Assembly: GCA_005881235.1 (NCBI GenBank)
Contig: VBEQ01000244.1
Coordinates: 1 to 11,807, forward strand
Source of the DNA: Chloroflexota bacterium
Lineage (GTDB): Bacteria > Chloroflexota > Dormibacteria > CF-121
Direction: 5' to 3'
Length of the DNA stretch: 11,807 nt
The position numbers and the translations under genes are program-made. How positions within the stretch are numbered: position 1 is the first letter of the stretch; each line of letters opens with the position of its first letter. Below the pieces are notes generated by a model. That model was not told the DNA's origin. It searched no databases and saw only the letters and a list, made by a program, of their open reading frames with translations. Of the stretch, positions 1-7,141 are shown one piece after another.

Positions 1-1182
1 TACGAGGGTTGGTATTGCGTCTCCTGCGAGGCATTTAAGCAAGACGCGGACCTCAAGGGCGGGTACTGCTTGATCCACCCCACGCTGAAGGCGCAATGGC
101 TGAAGGAGGAGAACTACTTCTTCAAGCTGTCGAGCTACCAGGACCGGCTACAGCAGCACATCGACAAGCACCCGGAGTTCATCCAGCCGGAAACGCGTCG
201 GAACGAGGTGCTCGGCTGGCTCCGGGCCGGCCTGCAGGACTTCAGCATCTCGCGCTCGACTATCAAATGGGGCATTCCCTTCCCCGGCGACGACAAGCAT
301 GTCGTCTACGTTTGGGGCGATGCGCTGGTCAACTACGTCACCGGCGTCGGATATGGGACCGACGAGGCGATGTTCAAGCGCTGGTGGCCGGCCGACCTCC
401 ACGTGATCGGGAAGGACATCACGCGTTTCCACTGCCTCTACTGGCCGGCGATGTTGATCTCGGCCGGTGTGGCGGTGCCGAAGCGGGTCTATGCGCACGG
501 CTTCCTCACCGTCCGCGGCGAGAAGATGAGCAAGAGCCTGGGCAACTACATCGATCCGCTCGAAGCCGCCGATCGCTTTGGCGCGGAGGCGGTGCGCTAT
601 CTGCTGCTACGTGAACTGCCCTTCGACCGGGACGGTGAGATCAGCTGGGAGACGATGACGGATCGATTCAACGCCGACCTCGCCAATGACCTGGGGAACT
701 TTATCTATCGAACGCTTTCGATGCTGCAGCGCTATTTCGACGGCAAGCTACCGGCCCCAGACGGCGACGCCACGGCCCTCGACAAGCAGCTCCAGACGGC
801 CTTCGAGAAAGCCGTACGCGGACAGGACAAGCACATGAAGGCACTCGATTTCACGGGTGCGCTCGATCTGATCTGGGAAGCGGTCAACCGCGGCAACAAG
901 TACATCGAGGAAAGCGCCCCCTGGGTGCTGGCCAAACAATCGGACCAGCGCAAGCGGCTGCAGACGGTGATGTACAACCTGGTCGAGGCGATCCGACTCA
1001 CGACCTACTTGATCTCACCCTTCCTGCCGGAGACGGCCGCCAAGGTCGCGCTGCAGATCAAAGCCGACTTGAAAGCCCCCTGGGCCACGGCGCGGGAGTG
1101 GGGGAGACTGGCACCGCGGACGCAGACTGCGCTCGGCGGCGTCCTCTTTCCCCGCATCGAGAAACCGGAGCCCGTCGCCTGA
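1..1182 (+). CDS. metG: Methionyl-tRNA synthetase, 3' part (5' end outside window)
   Basis: Class I aminoacyl-tRNA synthetase that charges tRNA-Met in the cytoplasm. The reading frame is open from base 1, so the Rossmann N-terminus with the HIGH motif lies upstream. The visible part begins in the zinc knuckle, with CxxC at codons 6-9 (CVSC) and CxxH just after codon 22 (CLIH), the same CxxC/CxxH type as Thermus MetRS. NEVLGWL, DFSISR, the WGDAL stretch and IGKDITRFH follow. The signature KMSKS loop is encoded at 523-537. The rest is the helical anticodon-binding domain (DLANDLGNF, then NKYIEESAPW), ending in LFPRIEKPEPVA. There is no C-terminal EMAP/Trbp111-like tRNA-binding domain, so the enzyme is probably monomeric. 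The stop overlaps the proposed tatD start, which indicates translational coupling. Identity is very secure; only the N-terminus is unseen. Confidence 0.97.
   Translation, partial: YEGWYCVSCEAFKQDADLKGGYCLIHPTLKAQWLKEENYFFKLSSYQDRLQQHIDKHPEFIQPETRRNEVLGWLRAGLQDFSISRSTIKWGIPFPGDDKHVVYVWGDALVNYVTGVGYGTDEAMFKRWWPADLHVIGKDITRFHCLYWPAMLISAGVAVPKRVYAHGFLTVRGEKMSKSLGNYIDPLEAADRFGAEAVRYLLLRELPFDRDGEISWETMTDRFNADLANDLGNFIYRTLSMLQRYFDGKLPAPDGDATALDKQLQTAFEKAVRGQDKHMKALDFTGALDLIWEAVNRGNKYIEESAPWVLAKQSDQRKRLQTVMYNLVEAIRLTTYLISPFLPETAAKVALQIKADLKAPWATAREWGRLAPRTQTALGGVLFPRIEKPEPVA
1167..1181 (+). promoter_or_regulatory. RBS and CTG start of tatD overlapping the metG stop
   Basis: GGAG at 1167-1170 is followed by 8 nt and CTG at 1179-1181. 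The TGA that ends metG occupies 1180-1182, so stop and start overlap in the same way as the common ATGA arrangement, with C replacing A. This site decides the tatD start. Confidence 0.6.
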
Positions 1183-1958
1183 TCGATTCGCACGCCCATC
1201 TCCTGCACCTGCGCGAGCACCTCACGCCGGAGCAGGCGCTGGAAGAGGCGCGGGCCGCCGGCGTGCACACCGTGGTCAACATCGGCGACGACGCCTCGGA
1301 CAACCGGCCGGGCGTCGAGCTCGCGGAGCGGATCCCGGGGCTGACAACGACCATCGGCCGGCACCCACACTCCGCCGGTGATCCGATCGGTGCCGCCGAG
1401 CGCCGCGAGCTGCGCCAGCTCGCGGGCCACCCGAGCGTGGTGGGCGTGGGGGAGATCGGCCTCGACTATCACTTCACCGACTACCATCGCGTTCCGGCTC
1501 TTGAGCAGAAGCAGGTCTTCCGCCAGATGCTCGGCCTCGCCCTCGAGGTGAGGAAGCCGGTGGTGCTGCACACGCGAGATGCCTTTCCTGACCTGCTCGC
1601 CATCCTCGACGAGTTTCCGGGTGTCGACGGTGTCTTTCACTGCTTCAGCGGCAACTCCGCGTTCGCCGCCGAGGCACTGGCCCGCGGGTTCTACATCTCC
1701 TTCGCCGGAACCGTCACGTATCCCACCGCACACGGGGTGATCGCGGCCGCCAGTATCATCCCGCTGGATCACATGCTGGTGGAAACCGACGCGCCGTTTC
1801 TTCCGCCGCAGAGCCGGCGCGGGCAGCCCAACGCGCCGCGCTACCTCGTCGAGACGGTGGAGCGGATCGCGAAACTCCGTGGCACGACCGTGGCAGAGAT
1901 CGCCGATGCGACCGGCCGGAACGCCATCGACCTCTTTCGGTTGAACCACGCCGGCTAG
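1179..1958 (+). CDS. tatD: TatD-family metal-dependent hydrolase / DNase
   Basis: Amidohydrolase-fold TIM barrel; family members are metal-dependent DNases (E. coli TatD, YcfH/YjjV). The metal ligands are visible when numbered from the CTG at 1179: HxH at His5 and His7 in LIDSHAHL, Glu92 in GEIGLDYH, His131 in VLHTRDAF, His154 in FHCFSG and Asp204 in VETDAPFLPP. Start choice: family members begin almost directly with (M)xIDSHAHL. The only ATG/GTG/TTG upstream in frame is GTG at 1098, which would add 27 unrelated residues read from the metG tail. CTG 1179-1181 lies 8 nt after a GGAG at 1167-1170, overlaps the metG stop as CTGA, and gives 259 aa, the normal family length. metG-tatD-rsmA is a common bacterial order. 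Function is sure at family level; the substrate is not known. Confidence 0.93.
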   Translation: MIDSHAHLLHLREHLTPEQALEEARAAGVHTVVNIGDDASDNRPGVELAERIPGLTTTIGRHPHSAGDPIGAAERRELRQLAGHPSVVGVGEIGLDYHFTDYHRVPALEQKQVFRQMLGLALEVRKPVVLHTRDAFPDLLAILDEFPGVDGVFHCFSGNSAFAAEALARGFYISFAGTVTYPTAHGVIAAASIIPLDHMLVETDAPFLPPQSRRGQPNAPRYLVETVERIAKLRGTTVAEIADATGRNAIDLFRLNHAG

Positions 1959-1989
1959 GAAACGCCCTCTCGACCTGACCGATCCCTCG

Positions 1990-2802
1990 GTGATCCGGGG
2001 GGTGGCGCGACGCTTCGGGATCCGATATCAACGCCGCTGGGGCCAGAACTTCCTCGCCGACCGGCGGCAGCTAGACCAGATCGTCGACGCCCTGGAGATC
2101 GCACCAGGTGACCACATCGTCGAGGTCGGTCCTGGCCTGGGAGCGCTGACGGTCGAGCTGGCAAGCCGGGCTCGCGCCGTGGCGGGCGTCGAGATCGACC
2201 CCGCCTGTGTTAAGGCCGCAGGCCTGACTCTGCGGGATCGTTCCAACGTGCGCATCGTCGAGGCCAACATCCTGCGCACCGCGGTCAGCGAGTTGCTGCC
2301 CTCGCCCTATCGGGTCGCCGGCAACATTCCGTACAACCTCACGGGCGCGCTCTTCGTCCACCTCCTCGAGCAGCCGCAGCCGCCGGCCCGCATCGATCTC
2401 CTGGTGCAGAAGGAAGTGGCGGAGCGCATCGTGGCCCCGCCCGGCGACTGGAGCCTGGCCACCCTGGGTGTTCGCGTCTACGGCCGGCCCGAGCTCACGC
2501 TGCGTGTTCCGCGTGGCGCCTTCCTGCCGGTGCCACGGGTCGATTCGGCTCTTGTCCGTATCACCCCCGAGGCGGAGCCTGCGCTCCCACGGGGCGACTT
2601 ACCGGCTTTCTTCGAATTCGTGACACCCTTCTTCCAGGCTCGTCGCAAACAGCTCACGTTTGTCTTGAGTCGACGGCGGGGCCTCGGCGCCGCGGAGGCT
2701 CGTGCCCGGTTGAGCGTTATAGACATCGATCCGGCGCGGCGTGCCGAGACCCTGACGCTGGAGGAATGGCGGCGAATTTTTGAGAATGAGCGCGAACGAT
2801 GA
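1990..2802 (+). CDS. rsmA: 16S rRNA dimethyladenosine transferase RsmA/KsgA
   Basis: SAM-dependent enzyme that dimethylates the two adjacent adenines in the 3'-terminal helix of 16S rRNA (A1518/A1519 in E. coli) during late 30S assembly. Numbered from GTG 1990, the family motifs are in order: GQNFL at 18-22, the SAM-binding glycine loop EVGPGLGALT at 45-54, an acidic VEIDP, the catalytic NIPY at 112-115, and FLPVPRVDSALV toward the C-terminal helical domain. The 270 aa length is normal. The start is uncertain: no good Shine-Dalgarno precedes GTG 1990, and the frame stays open back to 1945. Upstream it encodes LDLTDPS, which resembles the N-terminus of many homologues, so CTG at 1975 is an alternative. 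The 3' end overlaps the MFS start as ATGA (2799-2802), which suggests translational coupling. Confidence 0.96.
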   Translation: MIRGVARRFGIRYQRRWGQNFLADRRQLDQIVDALEIAPGDHIVEVGPGLGALTVELASRARAVAGVEIDPACVKAAGLTLRDRSNVRIVEANILRTAVSELLPSPYRVAGNIPYNLTGALFVHLLEQPQPPARIDLLVQKEVAERIVAPPGDWSLATLGVRVYGRPELTLRVPRGAFLPVPRVDSALVRITPEAEPALPRGDLPAFFEFVTPFFQARRKQLTFVLSRRRGLGAAEARARLSVIDIDPARRAETLTLEEWRRIFENERER

Positions 2803-4763
2803 CAACTAGCTACGATTTAGGCGCCTTGAAGCAGCCAGACGAGGTCGGCGCGGGCCGCGACCCGCGCGACATCATCCTTCCTCAGCCTGGCTTCAAGACC
2901 GTGCTCGCCAACCGGGACTTCCGCCTGATCTGGTCGGCTCAGGTCGCCTCGCAACTGGCCGACAAGTTCTTGATGTTCGCGCTGCTCATCCTCACCTACA
3001 GCATCAGCCGGGCGAGCACCCACGGCGCCGCCCTCTTTCTCGCGTACACGTTCCCCTCTGTCTTCCTCAGTCCACTCGCCGGGGTGTACGCCGACCGGCA
3101 CGACAAGAAGCGATTGATGTTCTCCACCAATGCCATCCGCGGCGGCCTGATCCTGCTGATCCCGCTCAGCCAGCTCGTTCCCTATTTCGCACATGTCACC
3201 TGGCATCTGTTCCTCATTATCTTTCTCTTCGCCGCGGTCGGCCAGATCTTCGCGCCCGCCGAGGCGGCGGCCATCCCCTTCATCGTGGGGAACGAGGAGC
3301 TGATGACCGCCACCTCGATGTTCACCAGCACGGTGATCGTCACATTGCTGGTCGCCGTGCCGCTGTCGACGCTTGCCGTCCGCTTTCTCGGGACGGACTC
3401 GCCCTACTGGATCGCCGCCGCCCTCTTTCTGCTGGCCGCCTGGCTGATCTACGCGGTCAAGACCGATCTGCACGCGCGCACGCACCAGGCTGTCGCGGCG
3501 AAGACCGACATCCTCTACGAGCTGCGCGAGGGCATCTCCTACATCGTCGCGCGCCCGTTAGTCCGCTTCGCCGTGGTGCAGCTGAGTCTTACGATTGCCG
3601 TAATCTTCTCGATCTTCGTGCTGGCGCCGAGCTACATGAGCACGGTGCTCCACCTGCAGGTCACCGACGTTTACCTCTTCCTGGCGCCCGCGGTGATCGG
3701 CATGCTGGCCGCCGCCTTTTACCTTGGGCAGTACGGTCGCCATTTCCGGCGCAGCCGGCTCCTGATCGGCGGACTGGTCTCCGCGGGCGTGACGCTGATG
3801 GTGATGGCCTCCGTGCCCTACTTGCTCGAACAGCTGAATGCCAGCTGGCTGCTTGTCTCCTTCCCCGTGGTGTTCGGCTTCATCGGCGGGCTCGAGTTCG
3901 GCGCGCTCTTTATCCCGGCGTTCACGGTCCTGCAGGAGAAGACGGAGGCGGAGTTGCGCGGCCGCATCTTCGGCGCCATGTTCACGGTCGTCAACGCGGC
4001 CGTCGCCATCCCGATCCTGCTGGCCGGAGGCCTGATCTACGCGGTCAAGACCGATCTGCACGCGCGCACGCACCAGGCTGTCGCGGCGAAGACCGACATC
4101 CTCTACGAGCTGCGCGAGGGCATCTCCTACATCGTCGCGCGCCCGCTAGTCCGCTTCGCCGTGGTGCAGCTGAGTCTTACGATTGCCGTAATCTTCTCGA
4201 TCTTCGTGCTGGCGCCGAGCTACATGAGCACGGTGCTCCACCTGCAGGTCACCGACGTTTACCTCTTCCTGGCGCCCGCGGTGATCGGCATGCTGGCCGC
4301 CGCCTTTTACCTTGGGCAGTACGGTCGCCATTTCCGGCGCAGCCGGCTCCTGATCGGCGGACTGGTCTCCGCGGGCGTGACGCTGATGGTGATGGCCTCC
4401 GTGCCCTACTTGCTCGAACAGCTGAATGCCAGCTGGCTGCTTGTCTCCTTCCCCGTGGTGTTCGGCTTCATCGGCGGGCTCGAGTTCGGCGCGCTCTTTA
4501 TCCCGGCGTTCACGGTCCTGCAGGAGAAGACGGAGGCGGAGTTGCGCGGCCGCATCTTCGGCGCCATGTTCACGGTCGTCAACGCGGCCGTCGCCATCCC
4601 GATCCTGCTGGCCGGAGGCTTCGCCGACCTCTTCGGCGTGACCTGGGTCATCTTCGGCATGGGCTGCCTGCTGGCGGCGAGTGGCGTGATCTCGGCGTTG
4701 GCCGGGCGTCGCAGTCCGCTTGTCCCGCCGAGCCTGTCGACGAACGGCAACGCGCCGGTCTGA
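2799..4763 (+). CDS. Major facilitator superfamily transporter with internal tandem duplication
   Basis: Inner-membrane secondary transporter of the MFS, closest in look to the EntS/MFS_3 type of efflux proteins; the substrate cannot be told. The N-terminal half has six predicted helices and a loop 2-3 motif A, GVYADRHDKKR, near residues 95-105. The C-terminal half has helices 7-12. Residues 216-411 are repeated exactly as 412-607, so the product is 654 aa instead of the roughly 458 aa left if one copy is removed, the usual size for a 12-helix MFS protein. Each copy runs from the end of helix 6 through helix 11, five helices, so a second copy would sit in inverted membrane topology. The frame is intact. 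ATG 2799 overlaps the rsmA stop, and the YcxB-like gene starts 4 nt after this stop. Whether this is a real duplication or an assembly error is open. Confidence 0.9.
   Translation: MTTSYDLGALKQPDEVGAGRDPRDIILPQPGFKTVLANRDFRLIWSAQVASQLADKFLMFALLILTYSISRASTHGAALFLAYTFPSVFLSPLAGVYADRHDKKRLMFSTNAIRGGLILLIPLSQLVPYFAHVTWHLFLIIFLFAAVGQIFAPAEAAAIPFIVGNEELMTATSMFTSTVIVTLLVAVPLSTLAVRFLGTDSPYWIAAALFLLAAWLIYAVKTDLHARTHQAVAAKTDILYELREGISYIVARPLVRFAVVQLSLTIAVIFSIFVLAPSYMSTVLHLQVTDVYLFLAPAVIGMLAAAFYLGQYGRHFRRSRLLIGGLVSAGVTLMVMASVPYLLEQLNASWLLVSFPVVFGFIGGLEFGALFIPAFTVLQEKTEAELRGRIFGAMFTVVNAAVAIPILLAGGLIYAVKTDLHARTHQAVAAKTDILYELREGISYIVARPLVRFAVVQLSLTIAVIFSIFVLAPSYMSTVLHLQVTDVYLFLAPAVIGMLAAAFYLGQYGRHFRRSRLLIGGLVSAGVTLMVMASVPYLLEQLNASWLLVSFPVVFGFIGGLEFGALFIPAFTVLQEKTEAELRGRIFGAMFTVVNAAVAIPILLAGGFADLFGVTWVIFGMGCLLAASGVISALAGRRSPLVPPSLSTNGNAPV
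3444..4031 (+). repeat. 588-bp tandem repeat, copy 1 (inside MFS gene)
   Basis: Copy 1 begins at CTGATCTACGCGG and ends with GGAGGC. It is followed directly by copy 2 with a period of exactly 588 nt (196 codons). By eye the only difference is T at 3558 versus C at 4146, a synonymous Leu change (TTA/CTA). A 10-bp word, CTGCTGGCCG, at 3429-3438 recurs in the same register at 4017-4026 and 4605-4614, just before each boundary. Confidence 0.97.
4032..4619 (+). repeat. 588-bp tandem repeat, copy 2 (inside MFS gene)
   Basis: Second copy, directly abutting copy 1. After its GGAGGC end the sequence continues into TTCGCCGACCTC, the natural lead-in to the last transmembrane helix. Translation is identical to copy 1. 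Confidence 0.97.
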
Positions 4764-4767
4764 CATC

Positions 4768-5292
4768 ATGGCCGAAGTCGACCCGGCCGGTCCGCTCTGC
4801 GTGACCTTCCGCATGACGATTGACGATTACCGCAATGGTGTGCGCAGGCTCGCCTGGGCCCTATGGCCGATCCGGCTGATCGTCGTGGTTACGATCGCTG
4901 CCGCCATCGCCGGTTTGACGGGCGCCCTGCTCCCTAACCGGATCCTCGCCATCGTCGGCGTGGTGGTCTTCGTGATCTACGCCCTGCTGCTGGCCTCCAT
5001 CCTCTACATCAGGCCGGGGCAGGCCTTTCGCCGGCGCGCCGACCTGAAGGGTGATCAAACCTACTGTTTTTCCGAGAGCGGCGTATCCATGACTTTCGTG
5101 AGCGGTGATTCACGGGTCAAGTGGTCCTACTTCGTCGGCCTGCTGGAGACCAAAGACCTCTATCTGCTGCGCCATCCGATCAGGCAAATAGGTTCGATCA
5201 TTCCCAAGCGGGCGTTTGCGGATCCAGCTGCGGAAACGGAGTTCCGGCGGTTCGCTCAGCGCATCGGGAAGGGGGCGCAGCCGACCGCCTAG
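4768..5292 (+). CDS. YcxB-like two-helix membrane protein
   Basis: A 174-residue protein with a short N-terminal segment (FRMTIDDYR), two strongly hydrophobic helices (about residues 32-55, starting WPIRLIVVV, and 59-80, starting ILAIVGVVV), then a soluble C-terminal part with YCFSESGVSM, VKWSYFVGLLETKDLYLL and IIPKRAF. This layout matches the YcxB-like family, whose role is unknown. I chose ATG 4768 because it lies 4 nt after the MFS stop and puts FRMTIDDYR near the N-terminus; the upstream GTG at 4720 would run 16 codons through the MFS tail. No clear Shine-Dalgarno is present, so translation probably depends on coupling to the MFS gene. Family assignment is moderately sure; a functional link to the transporter is only inferred from position. 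Confidence 0.8.
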   Translation: MAEVDPAGPLCVTFRMTIDDYRNGVRRLAWALWPIRLIVVVTIAAAIAGLTGALLPNRILAIVGVVVFVIYALLLASILYIRPGQAFRRRADLKGDQTYCFSESGVSMTFVSGDSRVKWSYFVGLLETKDLYLLRHPIRQIGSIIPKRAFADPAAETEFRRFAQRIGKGAQPTA

Positions 5293-5320
5293 GAGGCCTC
5301 CGAATACAAACGGAATCGGC

Positions 5321-5326
5321 TAAACT
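5321..5326 (+). promoter_or_regulatory. Possible -10 element of the tRNA-Val promoter
   Basis: TAAACT lies 8 nt before the mature tRNA 5' end, so a transcript would start at or just before the tRNA. The expected -35 position (near 5298-5303) shows no good TTGACA match, so this is a weak call. Confidence 0.4.
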
Positions 5327-5334
5327 GCCGCGCA

Positions 5335-5411
5335 GGGCGCATAGCTCAGTTGGTACGAGCGCTTCCATGACAAGGAAGAGGTCACAGGTTCGACTCCTGT
5401 TGCGCCCACCA
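5335..5411 (+). tRNA. tRNA-Val (anticodon GAC)
   Basis: Complete cloverleaf. The acceptor stem GGGCGCA (5335-5341) pairs with TGCGCCC (5401-5407). The D stem is GCTC/GAGC (5344-5347/5357-5360). The anticodon stem CTTCC/GGAAG (5362-5366/5374-5378) encloses the loop ATGACAA with anticodon GAC at 5369-5371, which reads Val GUC (and GUU by wobble). The variable loop is AGGTC, and the T stem ACAGG/CCTGT encloses TTCGACT. The discriminator is A5408 and CCA is encoded (5409-5411). All stems are fully paired. Confidence 0.97.
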
Positions 5412-5435
5412 GACAGCTCGACCGCCATCTGATTC

Positions 5436-6443
5436 ATGGCCATGATGAAAACCGACCTCGACGCGCTGGTCCGGGAGGTCAGGGCCGCCGGGTCGCACCT
5501 ACGCGGTCCGGATGCCGAGACCTGGGCGGCCCGGCTCGATCGCGATCACGACCGCATCCAGCAGGGTTTAGCCTGGCTCCTCGAGAATGACCCGACCGTG
5601 GGACTGGAGCTTGCGCTCGCTTTACCTGACTACTGGCATCTTCGCGGTCAGTGGGCGGAGGGAAGGGGCTGGCTCGAACGGTTGCTGGCTGCGGTCAGGG
5701 ATCCGTCACCGACGTTGCGGTGCCGGGCCCTGAGTAGTCTTTCGGGCCTTGCCTTCCGACAGGGCGACAACGAGACGGCACGGCAGCGCGCCAACGACGC
5801 CCTGGCCATTGCGCGAGGTTTGGGCGACGCGCGGCTAATCGTCGGTGCGCTAACCCGGCTCGCCCGCGTGGGTTTGCGGGACAACAACCCGCGCCAGACC
5901 ATCGCCTTGAGCCGAGAAGCGATGGCGCTCGCGGATGCCGCCGGCGACGAAGAGCTGTCCCTTCAACCGCTCCACTGCCTTGCCGAAGCGACTCGTATGG
6001 CCGGTGACTACGAAGGAGCTCGAGAGCTCTACCGGCGAAGTCTTGACCTGAACCGCAAGCGCGGGGATGACATGGTGATCGGCACCGAGACCAGTAACCT
6101 GGCGGCGGTTGAGCTCCGGTTCGGAAATGTCGACGCAGCGGTGCGCCTATGGCGCGAGTCGCTCGCGCTCGCTCATCGAACCGAGAACCGCTACCTCCTG
6201 CCTTATCCCGTCGCCGGCCTCGGCGAGGCGGCCGCCGCGCAACGCGATTGGGACCGAGCGGCACGGCTCTTAGGAGCGGCGAGCGATCTGTTCAAAGCCA
6301 GCGGCGCCGCGATAGATCCGGCTGACGTTCCGGCTTATGACGCCGCGGTGGCTGCAACCCGAGCTGCGTTGACCGCTGCGTTCGAACGCGCCTGGTCATC
6401 TGGCGAGTCAATGTCCGCAGATGAGATCGTCGCCTTCGCATGA
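5436..6443 (+). CDS. TPR-repeat protein resembling the C-terminal half of large ATPase/LuxR-type regulators
   Basis: A 335-residue all-helical protein. The N-terminus (SHLRGPDAETWAARLDRDHD, then IQQGLAWLLEND) is the segment that in large signal-transduction ATPases (LuxR/SARP/cyclase-type, with an NB-ARC-like ATPase) follows the ATPase module. Tetratricopeptide-like pairs follow: FRQGDNETARQRANDALAIA, MAGDYEGARELYRRSLDL and RFGNVDAAVRLWRESLALA. The end (RAARLLGAASDLF, AYDAAVAATRAAL, FERAWSSGESMSADEIVAFA) is the characteristic C-terminus of that family. So the TPR half is intact, while the ATPase and DNA-binding or cyclase half is absent. Three candidate ATGs (5436, 5442, 5445) lie 24-33 nt after the tRNA 3' end, and none has a clear RBS. 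It could be a stand-alone TPR adaptor or a remnant of a truncated regulator. Confidence 0.75.
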   Translation: MAMMKTDLDALVREVRAAGSHLRGPDAETWAARLDRDHDRIQQGLAWLLENDPTVGLELALALPDYWHLRGQWAEGRGWLERLLAAVRDPSPTLRCRALSSLSGLAFRQGDNETARQRANDALAIARGLGDARLIVGALTRLARVGLRDNNPRQTIALSREAMALADAAGDEELSLQPLHCLAEATRMAGDYEGARELYRRSLDLNRKRGDDMVIGTETSNLAAVELRFGNVDAAVRLWRESLALAHRTENRYLLPYPVAGLGEAAAAQRDWDRAARLLGAASDLFKASGAAIDPADVPAYDAAVAATRAALTAAFERAWSSGESMSADEIVAFA

Positions 6444-6460
6444 GATGCCCGGCATCCCTC

Positions 6461-6478
6461 AAAGGAGGAACCTGAATG
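6461..6478 (+). promoter_or_regulatory. Very strong RBS of the SRPBCC gene
   Basis: AAAGGAGG at 6461-6468 with a 7-nt spacer to ATG 6476 is a near-perfect anti-SD match and much stronger than most other RBSs in this window. It implies high translation independent of the upstream TPR gene. Confidence 0.8.
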
Positions 6479-7000
6479 GCAAATGAACCTGCCGCGCCGA
6501 AAACTCCGTCAACGAACATTCGCATCGAGCGCACATATCCCACCTCAGCTGAGGAGGTGTGGCGCCTCTGGACCACCAGCGATGGGATCGAGTCGTGGTG
6601 GGCACCCGACGGATTTACGGTCGAGGTCCGCAAGCTCGAGCTGCGACCTGGCGGTGAACTTGTCTACGCCATGACCGCGACCGGCTCGGAGCAGGTCGAG
6701 TTCATGAAAGGGGCGGGGATGCCGCTAACGACCGAGGCACGCAAGACCTTCACCGAATTGACGCAACCAACGCGCATTGCCTACCGGTCGTTGATCGACT
6801 TCGTTCCCGGTGTCGACCCGTACCAGGAACTCACGGTCGTCGACCTGACGCCGAGCGGCGACAGTGTTCGAGTCGTCATGACGATGGAACCGCTGCACGA
6901 CGAGGTATGGACCCAGCGGCTGGTCATGGGCCGTGAAAACGAGCTCAACAACCTCGCCAGGGTCATCGATCGCCAACACGCCGGGATGAAGCGACCGTAA
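6476..7000 (+). CDS. SRPBCC / AHSA1-like domain protein
   Basis: A 174-residue single-domain cytoplasmic protein of the START/SRPBCC fold (activator of Hsp90 ATPase homologue 1-like). Visible signatures are the opening strand IRIERTYPTSAEEVWRLWTT, then IESWWAPDGFTVEV, the family's RPGGELVYAM, the strand-rich middle and a long C-terminal helix (WTQRLVMGRENELNNLARVI). Such proteins bind hydrophobic ligands or act in stress responses, but the sequence does not tell the ligand. The start is ATG 6476, set by the strong RBS. It lies 32 nt after the TPR gene and may be co-transcribed with it. In many actinobacteria and Chloroflexota these genes pair with an ArsR regulator, but none is seen here. Confidence 0.85.
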   Translation: MANEPAAPKTPSTNIRIERTYPTSAEEVWRLWTTSDGIESWWAPDGFTVEVRKLELRPGGELVYAMTATGSEQVEFMKGAGMPLTTEARKTFTELTQPTRIAYRSLIDFVPGVDPYQELTVVDLTPSGDSVRVVMTMEPLHDEVWTQRLVMGRENELNNLARVIDRQHAGMKRP

Positions 7001-7017
7001 CCGCGGGCCGGCCGCGG
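7001..7017. repeat. GC-rich palindrome after the SRPBCC gene
   Basis: CCGCGG-GCCGG-CCGCGG starts at the base after the SRPBCC stop: a 6-bp stem with a 5-nt loop. No T-run follows, so it is at best a weak or Rho-type end signal or an mRNA 3'-stabilising hairpin. Confidence 0.5.
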
Positions 7018-7051
7018 TGACAGTCCCGGCGCCACCAGCCGTTATACCGGC

Positions 7052-7135
7052 ATGGCGTCACGGGCTACCCGCTTTCGCCGCTGGCTCGCGCAGCTGCTCG
7101 ACTACGTCCTGTTGCACGGTACGAGGCTGCCCTAA
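7052..7135 (+). CDS. Possible 27-residue small protein
   Basis: ATG 7052 to TAA 7133-7135 encodes a basic, amphipathic peptide (MASRATRFRRWLAQLLDYVL, then LHGTRLP) in the gap between the SRPBCC and dehydratase genes. There is no Shine-Dalgarno. A TATACC at 7043-7048 sits just before the ATG and could serve as the -10 of a leaderless transcript. An ORF this short is expected by chance in GC-rich DNA, so this is a candidate only. Apart from this ORF and the palindrome, the 153-nt gap holds nothing I recognise. Confidence 0.2.
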   Translation: MASRATRFRRWLAQLLDYVLLHGTRLP

Positions 7136-7141
7136 ACCCGC

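Noticed and set aside
1098..1178. N-terminal extension of TatD from GTG 1098
   Set aside because: The 27 extra residues come from another frame of the conserved metG end and do not resemble TatD family N-termini; CTG 1179 with an RBS fits better.
1005..1949. Long antisense open frame (314 codons) opposite tatD
   Set aside because: It is the GC-rich shadow of tatD; the translation is low-complexity Arg/Gly/His-rich, and tatD on the + strand has all catalytic motifs.
3444..4619. The 588-bp repeat as a mobile element or CRISPR-like array
   Set aside because: The unit is plain coding sequence for MFS helices with no terminal inverted repeats, no transposase and only two copies.
4720..4767. N-terminal extension of the YcxB-like protein from GTG 4720
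   Set aside because: Arg-rich residues read from the MFS tail; ATG 4768 lies right after the MFS stop.
5408..5435. Phage attachment site at the tRNA-Val 3' end
   Set aside because: No second copy of the tRNA 3' end and no integrase gene exist in the window.
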